This document shows, in pieces, positions 7,934-16,474 of a stretch of 64,000 nt of DNA (its first letter is position 1; each line of letters begins with the position of its first letter). Made by a program: the position numbers and the translations under genes. Origin of the DNA: Arsukibacterium sp. (GTDB lineage: Bacteria; Pseudomonadota; Gammaproteobacteria; Enterobacterales; Alteromonadaceae); NCBI RefSeq assembly GCF_018402695.1, contig NZ_JAGYIM010000024.1:310001-374000 (forward strand). Direction: 5' to 3'. Below the pieces are notes generated by a model that did not search any database, was not told the DNA's origin, and saw only the letters and a program-made list of their open reading frames with translations.

Positions 7934-10900
7934 CTAGCGTGGCAGGTTAATGCGCTCGATACAGCCACATTGCTGAATAGTGATATATAGCAGCGAATCA
8001 TCATTATTAAGGCTGACATTGGTCGGCAGCGGGTGATTCAGCTTGTATTCGGCCAGTAGCTCGCCCGTGCTGCTGAGTTTAACCACGGTACCTTTGCCAT
8101 AGCGTGCTACGTACAGGTTACCGTTGCGGTCAACGCGCATGCCGTCCAGGCCATGATCGCTGAAACGGGCGACCAGTTGCTTTTCGCCAAGGCTGTGGTC
8201 GGCGTTTATGTTAAAGCGCCAGATCTGACGCTGAACACTTTCATTCACATATAAATAGTGTTGGTCGGGGCTGATGGCAATACCATTGGTTGTGCCCATT
8301 ACAGCCATAAGCGTGCTGTCGCCGTCTGGGGTAACCCGCCATAGCTGACCGCTGTTATCAGCCCAGTTTGGGTCGCTGGCATAGATCACACCGTTATCCA
8401 ATACCGCCAAATCATTCGGTTGGTGCATGGCGCTGTTATGGGCGTGCACGGTTAAATTGTTGTGCTGATATTTAAGAACATTATGGCCGGTATAATCGGC
8501 AATATACATAGCGCCGCTACGGTCAAAGACAATGCCATTGCCGGTGCTACCCTCTGGCAACTTCAGGTGCAATGATGCGGTACCTTCAGGCGTTACTTTG
8601 CCAATAGTCCCGTCCACTTCAAAATTAACCGCATACAGATTTCCTCCGCTATCCACCGCAGGCCCTTCCACTGCGGCAGAAAAGGTGCCGGGCTTCAGCC
8701 AGACTTCACTGTGGGGCGCAACTTCCAGCAGCTGTTGCAGCGGGCGGTGCAGGGCGATGATCATTTCCTGTTGAATAGTTGCAGCACCGGTCAGTTGCCT
8801 GCTGATAAGATCCCGCTCTGTGGCAGTTAGCGGTTGTTGCTGAGCGATGCGGTTAAGCATGGTTAGCGCAGACTGACTAAGGGCTGCTATCTGATCAAAT
8901 ACAGGCGCCAACTTCGGATGGTTAACATCAGCTAATGCTTCAGCTGCCTGGAGCCATTGCTGCAGCTGCGCAAGCAGCCGGGCATAAACTGCCGGATTTT
9001 TATCGGCCAGCCAGTGGCTGATTTCTTCGCTGAACCTGCGCATCGCAGGATGCTCTGCTGGCAGATAATCTACCAACTGATTAAGCGGTGCATCAGCATG
9101 ATAAAAGCCAGCCACTGATTTTTCATGCAGGCGGTGGTAGTAATGGGCCGGCTCCAGCGTCTGACTAAGCAGGGTCAGTGCTGCCAGCTTATCCTTGCCA
9201 ACCAGCGCAGCAAAGCCCTGCTGTTGCTGGCGAACGCTATGCAGTTGGTTGTTGGTATTGGCGTGCTCAAACCGCTGCTGCATGCGCCGGTACAGGCTTT
9301 GCTCATCCTGCAAAGCGGCGGTTGACCATAAGCGCTCGGCAACGGCAAAACCGTTTGGCCATAACCGGATATCAATGTTCTGTGGTGTTACCAGTTCGCC
9401 CCACAGCGCTATTTCCCCGCCGACAATCCGCTGCCGGCTGGCAGCGTCCAGCTCCTGCTGCTGCAAGCGGAAGGGCAGTGCTTTGCTTGCCGGTTGTGCC
9501 AGCGCTATCGCTCTGCCGTCGACTGAATAGGCGGCATTGCCGACCAGCAGCTGGCCATGCAATCCGGCTGCCGCCTGATTATCGTCAGCATCAGCAGTGA
9601 CGCTAAACTGCCCTTGCAATGGCCCCATCCAGCTATCGGCAAAAAAACTGAGCTGATTGGCATTAATGCTGAATTGCTGCAGCAATTGGGGTTGGCGCCC
9701 GCTAAATTGCAGCAGGGCATGACTGTTGCCGTCCGCCAGATATAACAGCAGTAATTGGCCACTGATGGCATTGCCGCGCTTACGGGCAAATTGAAACTGC
9801 CAGGCCGACCATTGCTGCAACGTACTAAGATCGGGCATTGATGTTGCGTCAGGCAACGGATCATTGCGATAGTGATAGCTGGCAAATTGCGGCTGATCCA
9901 GATAGTACCCGGTCGATAACATGGCCTGATGGCCGGCCCGGGCGGCATCGGCCAGTGATTCAGTACCCCGCCAGGACTGAACAAGTACCGATGTTGGCAG
10001 CTCACCTTCCAGTACCTCATCCCAGCCAATCATCTGCCGGTCTAGTTGCTGCACTATTTGTTGCAACCGGCGATTAAAGTAGGCTTGCAGCGCCGGTGGA
10101 TCAGCCAGTTGCTGTTGCTGCATAAAGTCGACGATATGTGGGGTAGTCAGCCAGTGATCAGGCAGTACTTCATCGCCGCCTATGTGCAGGTAGCGATCAG
10201 GAAATACGGCGGCCACTTCGGCCAGCAAATCGGCCAGGAAAGCATAGACCTGTTCGTTACTCGGATCTAACACCGCTTTGTGCACGCCCCAGTGCCGCTC
10301 GGGCACCGCCGGCCCTGCTGCGGCCATCAGTTCGGGGTAGGCCGCGCCCAAAGCAGTAGTATGGCCGGGTAAGTCTATCTCCGGCACTATTCTGATGCCA
10401 CGCTCGGCGGCGTAATGCACCAGCTCACGCAGTTGTTGCTGGGTATAGTAGCCGTCGCGGCCACCAACTTTATGTAATTCAGGGTAGCGAAGTGATTCAA
10501 AGCGCCAGCCCTGATCGTCTGTTAAATGTAAATGCAGCACATTTAGTTTTGCTATCGTCATCATATCTAACTGGCGTTTTAAAGTTGTCAGCGGCAAGAA
10601 GCGCCGGGCCGGGTCCAGTAACAATCCGCGCCAGCGAAAGCGTGGCTGATCGTTAATTGTCAACGCCGGGACACTGATCGTACTGTCACTTATCTGCACC
10701 AGCTGCAATAACGTTTCAAGGCCGCGCACTATACCGATATTATCCGGCGCCTGCAGGAGAATCTGGCCGGGCGTTACCTGCAGCTGATATTGCTCGGCCA
10801 TCCCCAGCTGCGGTACTGGCTCAGCCGGATCACTGCCAGATAGTTGCAATAACAAAGTGGGGTTAATATCAGAGTTAAAAGCCAGTCCGGTTTGCTGGCT

Positions 10901-11101
10901 TAACCGCTGTTTAAATCGATTTGCTGCTGCTTCCAGCATGGGATTGTTGGCAGGTACGGCAATTGCAAAGTCGCTGCTGAGCGCAAAGTGGCCAGTCTGT
11001 CGGGTTAGCTCTGCCGGATACGGCAACAGCGGCAGCTTCGAGGCAGCGAAAACCGGCGCCATGCATGGGATCAGCAGAATTAACCAGCATAAATAACGCA
11101 T
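7934..11101 (-). CDS. GH20 beta-N-acetylhexosaminidase fused to an SMP-30/gluconolactonase-like propeller
   Basis: A 1055-residue exported protein. Residues 1-19 are a signal peptide. Residues about 25-150 form the GH20 N-terminal domain and about 155-600 the catalytic barrel, with RGLLLDPARRFLPL, HLHLTDDQGWR, PEIDLPGHT and the catalytic pair D310-E311 in YLHIGGDEV, ending in IALWGE and AVAERLWS. About 125 residues (430-555) are inserted between late barrel elements. After a helical linker (600-790), residues 795-1055 form an SMP-30-like propeller that keeps candidate metal ligands E812, N896, N939 and D986. The enzyme should release terminal GlcNAc or GalNAc in the periplasm or outside. The propeller may be a second hydrolase. 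It is divergent from the TonB receptor. The start lacks a strong Shine-Dalgarno sequence. Confidence 0.9.
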   Translation of the reverse strand: MRYLCWLILLIPCMAPVFAASKLPLLPYPAELTRQTGHFALSSDFAIAVPANNPMLEAAANRFKQRLSQQTGLAFNSDINPTLLLQLSGSDPAEPVPQLGMAEQYQLQVTPGQILLQAPDNIGIVRGLETLLQLVQISDSTISVPALTINDQPRFRWRGLLLDPARRFLPLTTLKRQLDMMTIAKLNVLHLHLTDDQGWRFESLRYPELHKVGGRDGYYTQQQLRELVHYAAERGIRIVPEIDLPGHTTALGAAYPELMAAAGPAVPERHWGVHKAVLDPSNEQVYAFLADLLAEVAAVFPDRYLHIGGDEVLPDHWLTTPHIVDFMQQQQLADPPALQAYFNRRLQQIVQQLDRQMIGWDEVLEGELPTSVLVQSWRGTESLADAARAGHQAMLSTGYYLDQPQFASYHYRNDPLPDATSMPDLSTLQQWSAWQFQFARKRGNAISGQLLLLYLADGNSHALLQFSGRQPQLLQQFSINANQLSFFADSWMGPLQGQFSVTADADDNQAAAGLHGQLLVGNAAYSVDGRAIALAQPASKALPFRLQQQELDAASRQRIVGGEIALWGELVTPQNIDIRLWPNGFAVAERLWSTAALQDEQSLYRRMQQRFEHANTNNQLHSVRQQQQGFAALVGKDKLAALTLLSQTLEPAHYYHRLHEKSVAGFYHADAPLNQLVDYLPAEHPAMRRFSEEISHWLADKNPAVYARLLAQLQQWLQAAEALADVNHPKLAPVFDQIAALSQSALTMLNRIAQQQPLTATERDLISRQLTGAATIQQEMIIALHRPLQQLLEVAPHSEVWLKPGTFSAAVEGPAVDSGGNLYAVNFEVDGTIGKVTPEGTASLHLKLPEGSTGNGIVFDRSGAMYIADYTGHNVLKYQHNNLTVHAHNSAMHQPNDLAVLDNGVIYASDPNWADNSGQLWRVTPDGDSTLMAVMGTTNGIAISPDQHYLYVNESVQRQIWRFNINADHSLGEKQLVARFSDHGLDGMRVDRNGNLYVARYGKGTVVKLSSTGELLAEYKLNHPLPTNVSLNNDDSLLYITIQQCGCIERINLPR

Positions 11102-11120
11102 AACAAAAGTGCTTTTTGTT

Positions 11121-11133
11121 GTTACTTGGTAAC
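11121..11133. promoter_or_regulatory. Palindrome GTTACTTGGTAAC, candidate operator
   Basis: Five-base perfect arms (GTTAC/GTAAC) around TTG, ending 20 bases upstream of the GH20 start codon (minus strand). It differs from the 3648-3660 palindrome only in the central bases. Together they suggest one regulator acts on both promoter regions. Confidence 0.5.
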
Positions 11134-11208
11134 ATATTAATAAGCAATAACTTCAGGCTTGTCTAGAATTAGATGCTATATAAAGCTGTTTTTTCGCTGA
11201 TTAATGTT

Positions 11209-11236
11209 TACTTTTTGAACTCAATGGTACAAAGTA
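11209..11236. promoter_or_regulatory. Inverted repeat TACTTT-N16-AAAGTA, candidate operator before the TonB receptor
   Basis: TACTTT at 11209-11214 and AAAGTA at 11231-11236 match the element at 3585-3612 in arms and spacing, and share ATGGTAC inside the spacer. It lies in the 271-base region between the divergent GH20 and TonB-receptor genes, about 137 bases before the receptor start, leaving room for a long leader. Confidence 0.55.
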
Positions 11237-11372
11237 ACATTTGAGCTTGGCGTATTTGGTAGTGATGTTGGGCTTTACCGGGAAGAGCAAGATAAAAATA
11301 TAACGACTTTGTCAGTAGCAAACCCGCTGACAGCTTGCATGGATAACAACAAGAACAGAAGAGACTTAAACT

Positions 11373-14300
11373 ATGTCTGAATTACTGAGCGACAATAATA
11401 CGTGTGGGATCAGGAAAGCCCGATTAAGCCTGGCAATTTCTGCAGCCTTACTGGGGATAAGCCCAATGTGGCTGGCGGCACAGGCTTTGCCTGAGAATGA
11501 CAGCGGTGTCATTGCCCAGAGCAACGCTGAGCAAGTAGAAGTAATTGAAGTAAAAGGGATCCGGGGCAGTATTCAGTCGGCTCAGGATTTAAAGCGGTAT
11601 GCTGACACGGTGAAAGACGTTATTACTGCCACAGATATTGGCGCGCTGCCGGATAAATCGGTTACCGAAGCCCTGCAACGCATTCCGGGTGTGACCATAG
11701 AGCGTTTCGCCTCTTCTGACGACCCTAAACATTACGCCGATGAAGGCACCGGTGTTTTGGTGCGCGGTCTGGATCGGGTGCGCTCAGAAGTGAATGGTCG
11801 TGGAGCCTTCAGTGCCAACCCTTGGGGTGGTCTGAGCTATGAAGACTTCCCGGCAGAATTACTGGGTGCAGTTGAGGTAGTGAAAAACCAAACTGCGGAT
11901 CTGATCTCCGGTGGTATTGCTGGCACAGTAAACCTGATTACCCGCAAACCCTTAGACTCTCATAAGCGTTTGCTGTCTTTTAACGCGAAAGCGAATTACG
12001 GCGATTTTCGCAAAGAAGTGACGCCTTCTTTCTCTGCGCTGTTCTCAGATAGCTGGGAAACCCGGGCTGGTAAATTTGGTTTTCTGATTGCCGGTTCGCA
12101 ATCAGAATATAAATCACGTGGTGATGGTATTGGTTTAGGTAATTTTCATTCCCGGGGTGATGCATTTATCCCTACTCTTGATCAGTGGGGAGGTATCACC
12201 GGTGTAGACCCGGCATCTCCGGTGGATGGACCGGCGCTGCCGGGTCAGCCTGCTGGCAGCGTCTGGCATGTGCCTGTAGCAATTCACATGAGCACGGCCG
12301 AAAATGATCGTAAGCGTACCGGTTTCACGACTTCTTTGCAGTGGGCTAATACTGATAACACCATTGTTGCCACCCTGGAACACATTAATTCCGAAGCCTC
12401 TTTGGAGTGGAATGAGCGGCAAATTGGTCAGGCGGCACAAGGTTTCAGAAGTTTTATGGGTTCGTCGCAGAACTGGCAGGACGATGCCGCTAATGGTTAT
12501 CCTTTAACTACTGACGGCGGTTTCGTCACGTCAGGCATTGCGCTTGGGGTAAGTCCTGAAACACCTTTTTTCTATCGCAGCCGCTGGAATTACAACGAAA
12601 ATACGGTTGAAGACACTTCATTCAATCTGATGCTAAAACCATCGGATCGCCTGACATTAAACTTTGATTATCAGCGCATCGATTCTGAGAAAGTAGTTCA
12701 TAATTACAGTATGTCAGGACAAACCCGCGGTAATCATGTGCATGTGGTATCTCCATACTTCCTGGACATGCGGGGTTCCCGCCCAACAGTTGAATTTCTG
12801 AGCGACAACATTCTAACCGCCGGTTGGTCTCCGAATAGCGACTGGGATGGACCTGTGCCTAATGTATTTCTGGGCAGTGGTATGGAGCAGGAAGAACACA
12901 ATACAGCAAAAGCTAACAGTTTAAAATTCGACGTCAGCTATGAGCTGGATGGTGTCTTCACGGGCCTTAAAACAGGTTTGTACCACTCCGATAAAGATCT
13001 GACTGTTCGTGACACAGCATATGAGGGGTGGTCTGCCATTGGTACCCCGTGGAATATGAATGACCGTAATGCAGCAGCTGCTGTCAACAGGCCTGAGTTG
13101 TTTGAGCGCGTGGATTTCTCCGATTACTACAATGGTAATGTCCTTATTGGCAATGTTAATAACTTTCTGTTCCCTAAAATGGAACTTGTGAAAAACTATG
13201 CCGAATCGTTACGCCAGGGCTGTCAGGATGGATGGCACAACGCTACCAGCAGCGCTGCCAATAATGGTATTTGTACAGGCACTTATGTGCCTTATGCCGA
13301 CAAACCTAATCGGGTTGAAGGACCATTCGCGGCACATAATATCAGCTCGTCGAATGAAAAGCGTACTGAGTTTTATCTGCGCGGCGATTTTGAGTTTATC
13401 AATCAGGATATTCCTATAATAGGTAATTTCGGGCTGCGCTATGTCAGTTACCAGCTGGAATCAACCGGTGCCTTCGTGCAGCCATTAGCATCGAGACGTG
13501 GTGAGCCGGGCACATCTCTGAATAATGTAATGCAACAGCCAGAATATCGGCGTTATTATGATCTGGCTTCTGGCGAATCTGAGTTAAGCACCGTGCAAGG
13601 TACTGACTACGACACGGTATTGCCGAGTTTAAACCTGAACTTTGGGGTAGCCGACGATGTAGTGGTGCGCTTTGGCGCCTCTAAAGGTTTGTATTTCCCA
13701 AGCTTAGTGGATGCCCGTAATATCAGCCTGCTGGATTTGGACTATACCCGTCGTTTGCAAACGCCAGGGCAGGACCAGGATGAAACCACTAACCCGGTTG
13801 TAGCTCTGGATGATATCGAAGTCACTGCATTGGCAGGCAACCCCTATCTGGAGCCAGAAGAGTCTATTAACCTAGATTTAACTGCTGAATGGTACTTCGC
13901 GCCGGCTGGCTTTTTAAATGTGGGACTCTTTCACAAAAAGCTGGATAACATTATTCGCAACAGACAATTTGATCTGGATGTGATGTATAACGGTGAGAAT
14001 TACGCCGTATCCGCTTATGGTCCTGCCAACACAGGCTCTGGCACGATCCGTGGGGTTGAATTTTCATACTCCCAATTCTATGACATGTTGCCAGGTGCCT
14101 GGGGCGGTTTAGGCTTGCAGTTTAACTACACCTATATCGACCAAAGTGGTCTGGAAGATCCTAACGAAGTCGCTGAGGGTACGCTTGGCTTTGACGAAAA
14201 TGGCAATCCAATTGCGGATAACCGCAATACCTTCCGGGTATTTAGTGGCTTGCCATTGCAAGGTTACTCAGATCAGAACATGAACATCGTTGGTATGTAC

Positions 14301-14591
14301 GAATACAACAATATCTCATTCCGTCTGGCTTATACCTGGCGCTCCGAATACCTGCTGACATTACGTGAATCTGAGGAATACGTGCCGGCATATGCAAAAG
14401 CATCCGGCATGATGGATGCCAGCCTGTACTACACCATTAACGATAACTGGAAAATTGGTATTGAAGGCAGTAACTTGCTGAATACAGAGACCAAAACCCA
14501 GTATCAGATGAACCAGGCCGGTGTCAGAACGGATGCGCTAAGCTTCACGACGGATCGTCGTTATGCGCTAAGCGTGCGGGCTATTTTCTAG
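11373..14591 (+). CDS. TonB-dependent outer-membrane receptor, carbohydrate-uptake type
   Basis: A 1072-residue receptor. An extended signal sequence (residues 1 to about 36, hydrophobic core LAISAALLGISPMWLAAQA) precedes the plug, which opens with VEVIEVKGIRGSIQSAQDLKR and contains DIGALPDKSVTEALQRIPGVTIER and GIAGTVNLITRKPL. Residues from about 250 form the 22-strand barrel and the protein ends with an aromatic strand (RYALSVRAIF). This large subtype (TIGR01782-like) is typical of polysaccharide or amino-sugar oligomer uptake in Alteromonadales and Xanthomonads. It needs TonB-ExbBD, which are not in the window. Divergence from the GH20 gene and the shared inverted repeat imply a joint uptake and degradation function. 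The substrate is inferred to be a GlcNAc-containing oligomer. Confidence 0.94.
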   Translation: MSELLSDNNTCGIRKARLSLAISAALLGISPMWLAAQALPENDSGVIAQSNAEQVEVIEVKGIRGSIQSAQDLKRYADTVKDVITATDIGALPDKSVTEALQRIPGVTIERFASSDDPKHYADEGTGVLVRGLDRVRSEVNGRGAFSANPWGGLSYEDFPAELLGAVEVVKNQTADLISGGIAGTVNLITRKPLDSHKRLLSFNAKANYGDFRKEVTPSFSALFSDSWETRAGKFGFLIAGSQSEYKSRGDGIGLGNFHSRGDAFIPTLDQWGGITGVDPASPVDGPALPGQPAGSVWHVPVAIHMSTAENDRKRTGFTTSLQWANTDNTIVATLEHINSEASLEWNERQIGQAAQGFRSFMGSSQNWQDDAANGYPLTTDGGFVTSGIALGVSPETPFFYRSRWNYNENTVEDTSFNLMLKPSDRLTLNFDYQRIDSEKVVHNYSMSGQTRGNHVHVVSPYFLDMRGSRPTVEFLSDNILTAGWSPNSDWDGPVPNVFLGSGMEQEEHNTAKANSLKFDVSYELDGVFTGLKTGLYHSDKDLTVRDTAYEGWSAIGTPWNMNDRNAAAAVNRPELFERVDFSDYYNGNVLIGNVNNFLFPKMELVKNYAESLRQGCQDGWHNATSSAANNGICTGTYVPYADKPNRVEGPFAAHNISSSNEKRTEFYLRGDFEFINQDIPIIGNFGLRYVSYQLESTGAFVQPLASRRGEPGTSLNNVMQQPEYRRYYDLASGESELSTVQGTDYDTVLPSLNLNFGVADDVVVRFGASKGLYFPSLVDARNISLLDLDYTRRLQTPGQDQDETTNPVVALDDIEVTALAGNPYLEPEESINLDLTAEWYFAPAGFLNVGLFHKKLDNIIRNRQFDLDVMYNGENYAVSAYGPANTGSGTIRGVEFSYSQFYDMLPGAWGGLGLQFNYTYIDQSGLEDPNEVAEGTLGFDENGNPIADNRNTFRVFSGLPLQGYSDQNMNIVGMYEYNNISFRLAYTWRSEYLLTLRESEEYVPAYAKASGMMDASLYYTINDNWKIGIEGSNLLNTETKTQYQMNQAGVRTDALSFTTDRRYALSVRAIF

Positions 14592-14632
14592 TGGTTTTTG
14601 CCCCGTGGAAACGTGATTAACTGTGTTACTGC

Positions 14633-14694
14633 GGGCGGTTACTTGTGCTTCTCCCTGCTTCAGCATTATAAATTGTTGAGTAAAGTAACCGTCC
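14633..14694. repeat. Inverted repeat downstream of the TonB-receptor gene
   Basis: GGGCGGTTACTT (14633-14644) and AAGTAACCGTCC (14683-14694) pair over 12 bases with one mismatch, around a 38-base loop. It begins 42 bases after the receptor stop. It could be a terminator or RNA-stability stem, though no U-run follows directly. The arms contain the same GTTACTT/AAGTAAC core as the operator palindromes of this locus. Confidence 0.45.
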
Positions 14695-14824
14695 GTGTCT
14701 TATTTACCTCCATATTTTACAATTTTTGCATATTTAACCAGCTAGTCCCATTTTTACGGTGTAGTTCGGGGTAGTCTATGCTTTAAACAGAGACGCTAAT
14801 TGCAATATTGCTAACGGAGGTATT

Positions 14825-15202
14825 TTGACTGAAAGTGTAACCAATTTATTAGGTAACTGGCCAGAATGGTGTGCGGTGGCGATTGAGTTGCTGGGCATTG
14901 GTATTATTACTGTTATTGCTGTGTATTCGTTGTTGCATGGCATTATCCGGCTGATTAAACGCGATTCACCCCGGGCTATCCAGCAGGAAATTCGCCAGCG
15001 GCTGGGGCGGGGTATTTTACTGGGGCTGGAGTTTTTGATTGCAGCCGATATTATTCATACCGTTGCCGTTGAGTTGACGTTCTCTACTGTCGGCGTGCTG
15101 GCGCTGGTCGTGCTAATCCGGACATTTTTAAGTTTTACCCTCGAGGTAGAACTTACCGGCAAATGGCCGTGGCAGTTGGCCAGTTCAGAAACGCCGGAAT
15201 AA
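14825..15202 (+). CDS. DUF1622 family membrane protein
   Basis: A 125-residue membrane protein with three predicted helices (residues about 18-38, 60-80 and 85-105) matching DUF1622, an uncharacterised family widespread in bacteria; IRLIKRDSPRAIQQEIRQRLGRGILLGLEFLIAADIIHTV is its conserved centre. Translation starts at a TTG codon (14825), strongly supported by GGAGG six bases upstream and by the absence of an ATG nearby. Preceded by 233 bases holding only the inverted repeat at 14633-14694, so it probably has its own promoter. Function unknown. Confidence 0.85.
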   Translation: MTESVTNLLGNWPEWCAVAIELLGIGIITVIAVYSLLHGIIRLIKRDSPRAIQQEIRQRLGRGILLGLEFLIAADIIHTVAVELTFSTVGVLALVVLIRTFLSFTLEVELTGKWPWQLASSETPE

Positions 15203-15212
15203 TACTGGGTTA

Positions 15213-15252
15213 AGCCGGCGCCTGATTGGCTGAAGGTACATCGGCGCCGGCT
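15213..15252. terminator. Bidirectional terminator-like inverted repeat between convergent genes
   Basis: AGCCGGCGCC (15213-15222) and GGCGCCGGCT (15243-15252) are perfect 10-base arms around a 20-base loop. It lies between the ends of the convergent DUF1622 and lipase genes. The U-tract is poor on both strands, so it may act by protecting 3' ends. Confidence 0.6.
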
Positions 15253-15279
15253 AAACACTGACATTTAACCGCCGACATA

Positions 15280-16452
15280 TTACATGACGCTGCTGATCGC
15301 ATCACGTGCACTGCGATACAGCGCCGCCAGCGTTTTATCAAATACCCAGCGAATAAAGTTAAAACTTAACTCGGTTACTGTTGTTACCACTTGTCGGGCA
15401 AATACCAGCATGTGCCCAAGTAATCCTCTTGTTTGCTCAGCCAGCTTGCCTGAGGCTTTTGCTACCGCCTCCAGGGTTCTGGCCAGCATATCGTAAAATG
15501 TTAAGCCGGTACCAATTGCTGCCTGAGCCATTACCGCGCTGTAGTATCCCGCATCTTTGAGTAAGGTAATTAATCCTGAGCTTATTTTATCCGCCCAATA
15601 ACCGCTGAAAGATGCCTGATGACGGTTTTCATAGTGCAAACGCACGGTGCTGTGGTTAATTCCTGACTGAGTTTGTAAATTAGCCCAGCTATTATTATTT
15701 GCGGTATTCAAATAACCGGGTGATGCTTCCATCGCCATTTTGTGAGCGTTAAAACTAATGCCCTGACCCGGTGCGAGCAGCACTTCCTGGCCTTGATAGG
15801 GAGCATGGACAAAGGGCCATAGCGGCACCATCGGCACCGGATCGGCGGCATGGGTGCAGCGGAAGATCCGGTCAATATTGGTTGAGGTTTTTATCGCAAA
15901 ACCATCAAGTCCTACTCTTGGCGCACCAAAAGTGTAAAGAAATACCTGGTTTTTAAAACGCCGTTTTACCCAGTCGGCAGTAATGTGGGCGAGCGCACCG
16001 CCTAAGCTGTGGCCAACGCAATGGACTGTGCCATTGCTGCTGCGGGATAGTAGCGGGCTAAGCGCATTTTCCAGTGCTGGTTTCATACTGTGGAAAGTTT
16101 TATTAAAACCGGCGTGGATTAATGAATTATTATCCCCCCCGGTCAAACCAATATGAGCATCGGTAATGCCATCAGCCAGGCTGGCCGTGCCGCGGATAGC
16201 GATCACATGATCACCCTGATAGCCGGCCTTACCTTTACCGACCATCGCAAAGCCGCTACTGCGTTTTAACATTCTGGCCAAAATGCCGCCAGAAATACCC
16301 TGAATGGGGCCGTTAGTTAAATCAAACTGAAAAGCCCGGTCAACGTCTGGCGCCGATTTGCCGAAGCGATATAAACCTGAGGAACTCGGTTCTTTAATTT
16401 CGTACGCAAGTGAGGCCAGTTGTACTGCCAGTTTAGGCGTTAAGGTTGCCAT
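15280..16452 (-). CDS. Class 3 lipase-family protein
   Basis: A 390-residue alpha/beta hydrolase of the fungal-type lipase class 3. HCVGHSLGGALAH contains the nucleophile S149 in the G-x-S-x-G elbow; HVIAIRGTAS is the strand and oxyanion-hole segment and TFGAPRVGLDGFA the strand that leads to the acidic residue; ADPVPMVPLWPF follows. The C-terminal 95 residues form long amphipathic helices. No N-terminal signal peptide is visible. The preceding gene, 22 bases upstream, encodes a small exported protein. Cytoplasmic lipases paired with an exported partner occur as type VI secretion phospholipase effectors with immunity proteins, but no VgrG or Hcp gene is in the window. Function as a lipase or phospholipase is well supported; the target is not. 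Confidence 0.85.
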   Translation of the reverse strand: MATLTPKLAVQLASLAYEIKEPSSSGLYRFGKSAPDVDRAFQFDLTNGPIQGISGGILARMLKRSSGFAMVGKGKAGYQGDHVIAIRGTASLADGITDAHIGLTGGDNNSLIHAGFNKTFHSMKPALENALSPLLSRSSNGTVHCVGHSLGGALAHITADWVKRRFKNQVFLYTFGAPRVGLDGFAIKTSTNIDRIFRCTHAADPVPMVPLWPFVHAPYQGQEVLLAPGQGISFNAHKMAMEASPGYLNTANNNSWANLQTQSGINHSTVRLHYENRHQASFSGYWADKISSGLITLLKDAGYYSAVMAQAAIGTGLTFYDMLARTLEAVAKASGKLAEQTRGLLGHMLVFARQVVTTVTELSFNFIRWVFDKTLAALYRSARDAISSVM

Positions 16453-16474
16453 TTGCTAATCCTTTAATGGGTGG

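Noticed and set aside
9505-10029. Second minus-strand frame inside the GH20 gene
   Set aside because: Overlaps the catalytic barrel in another frame; no plausible start context.
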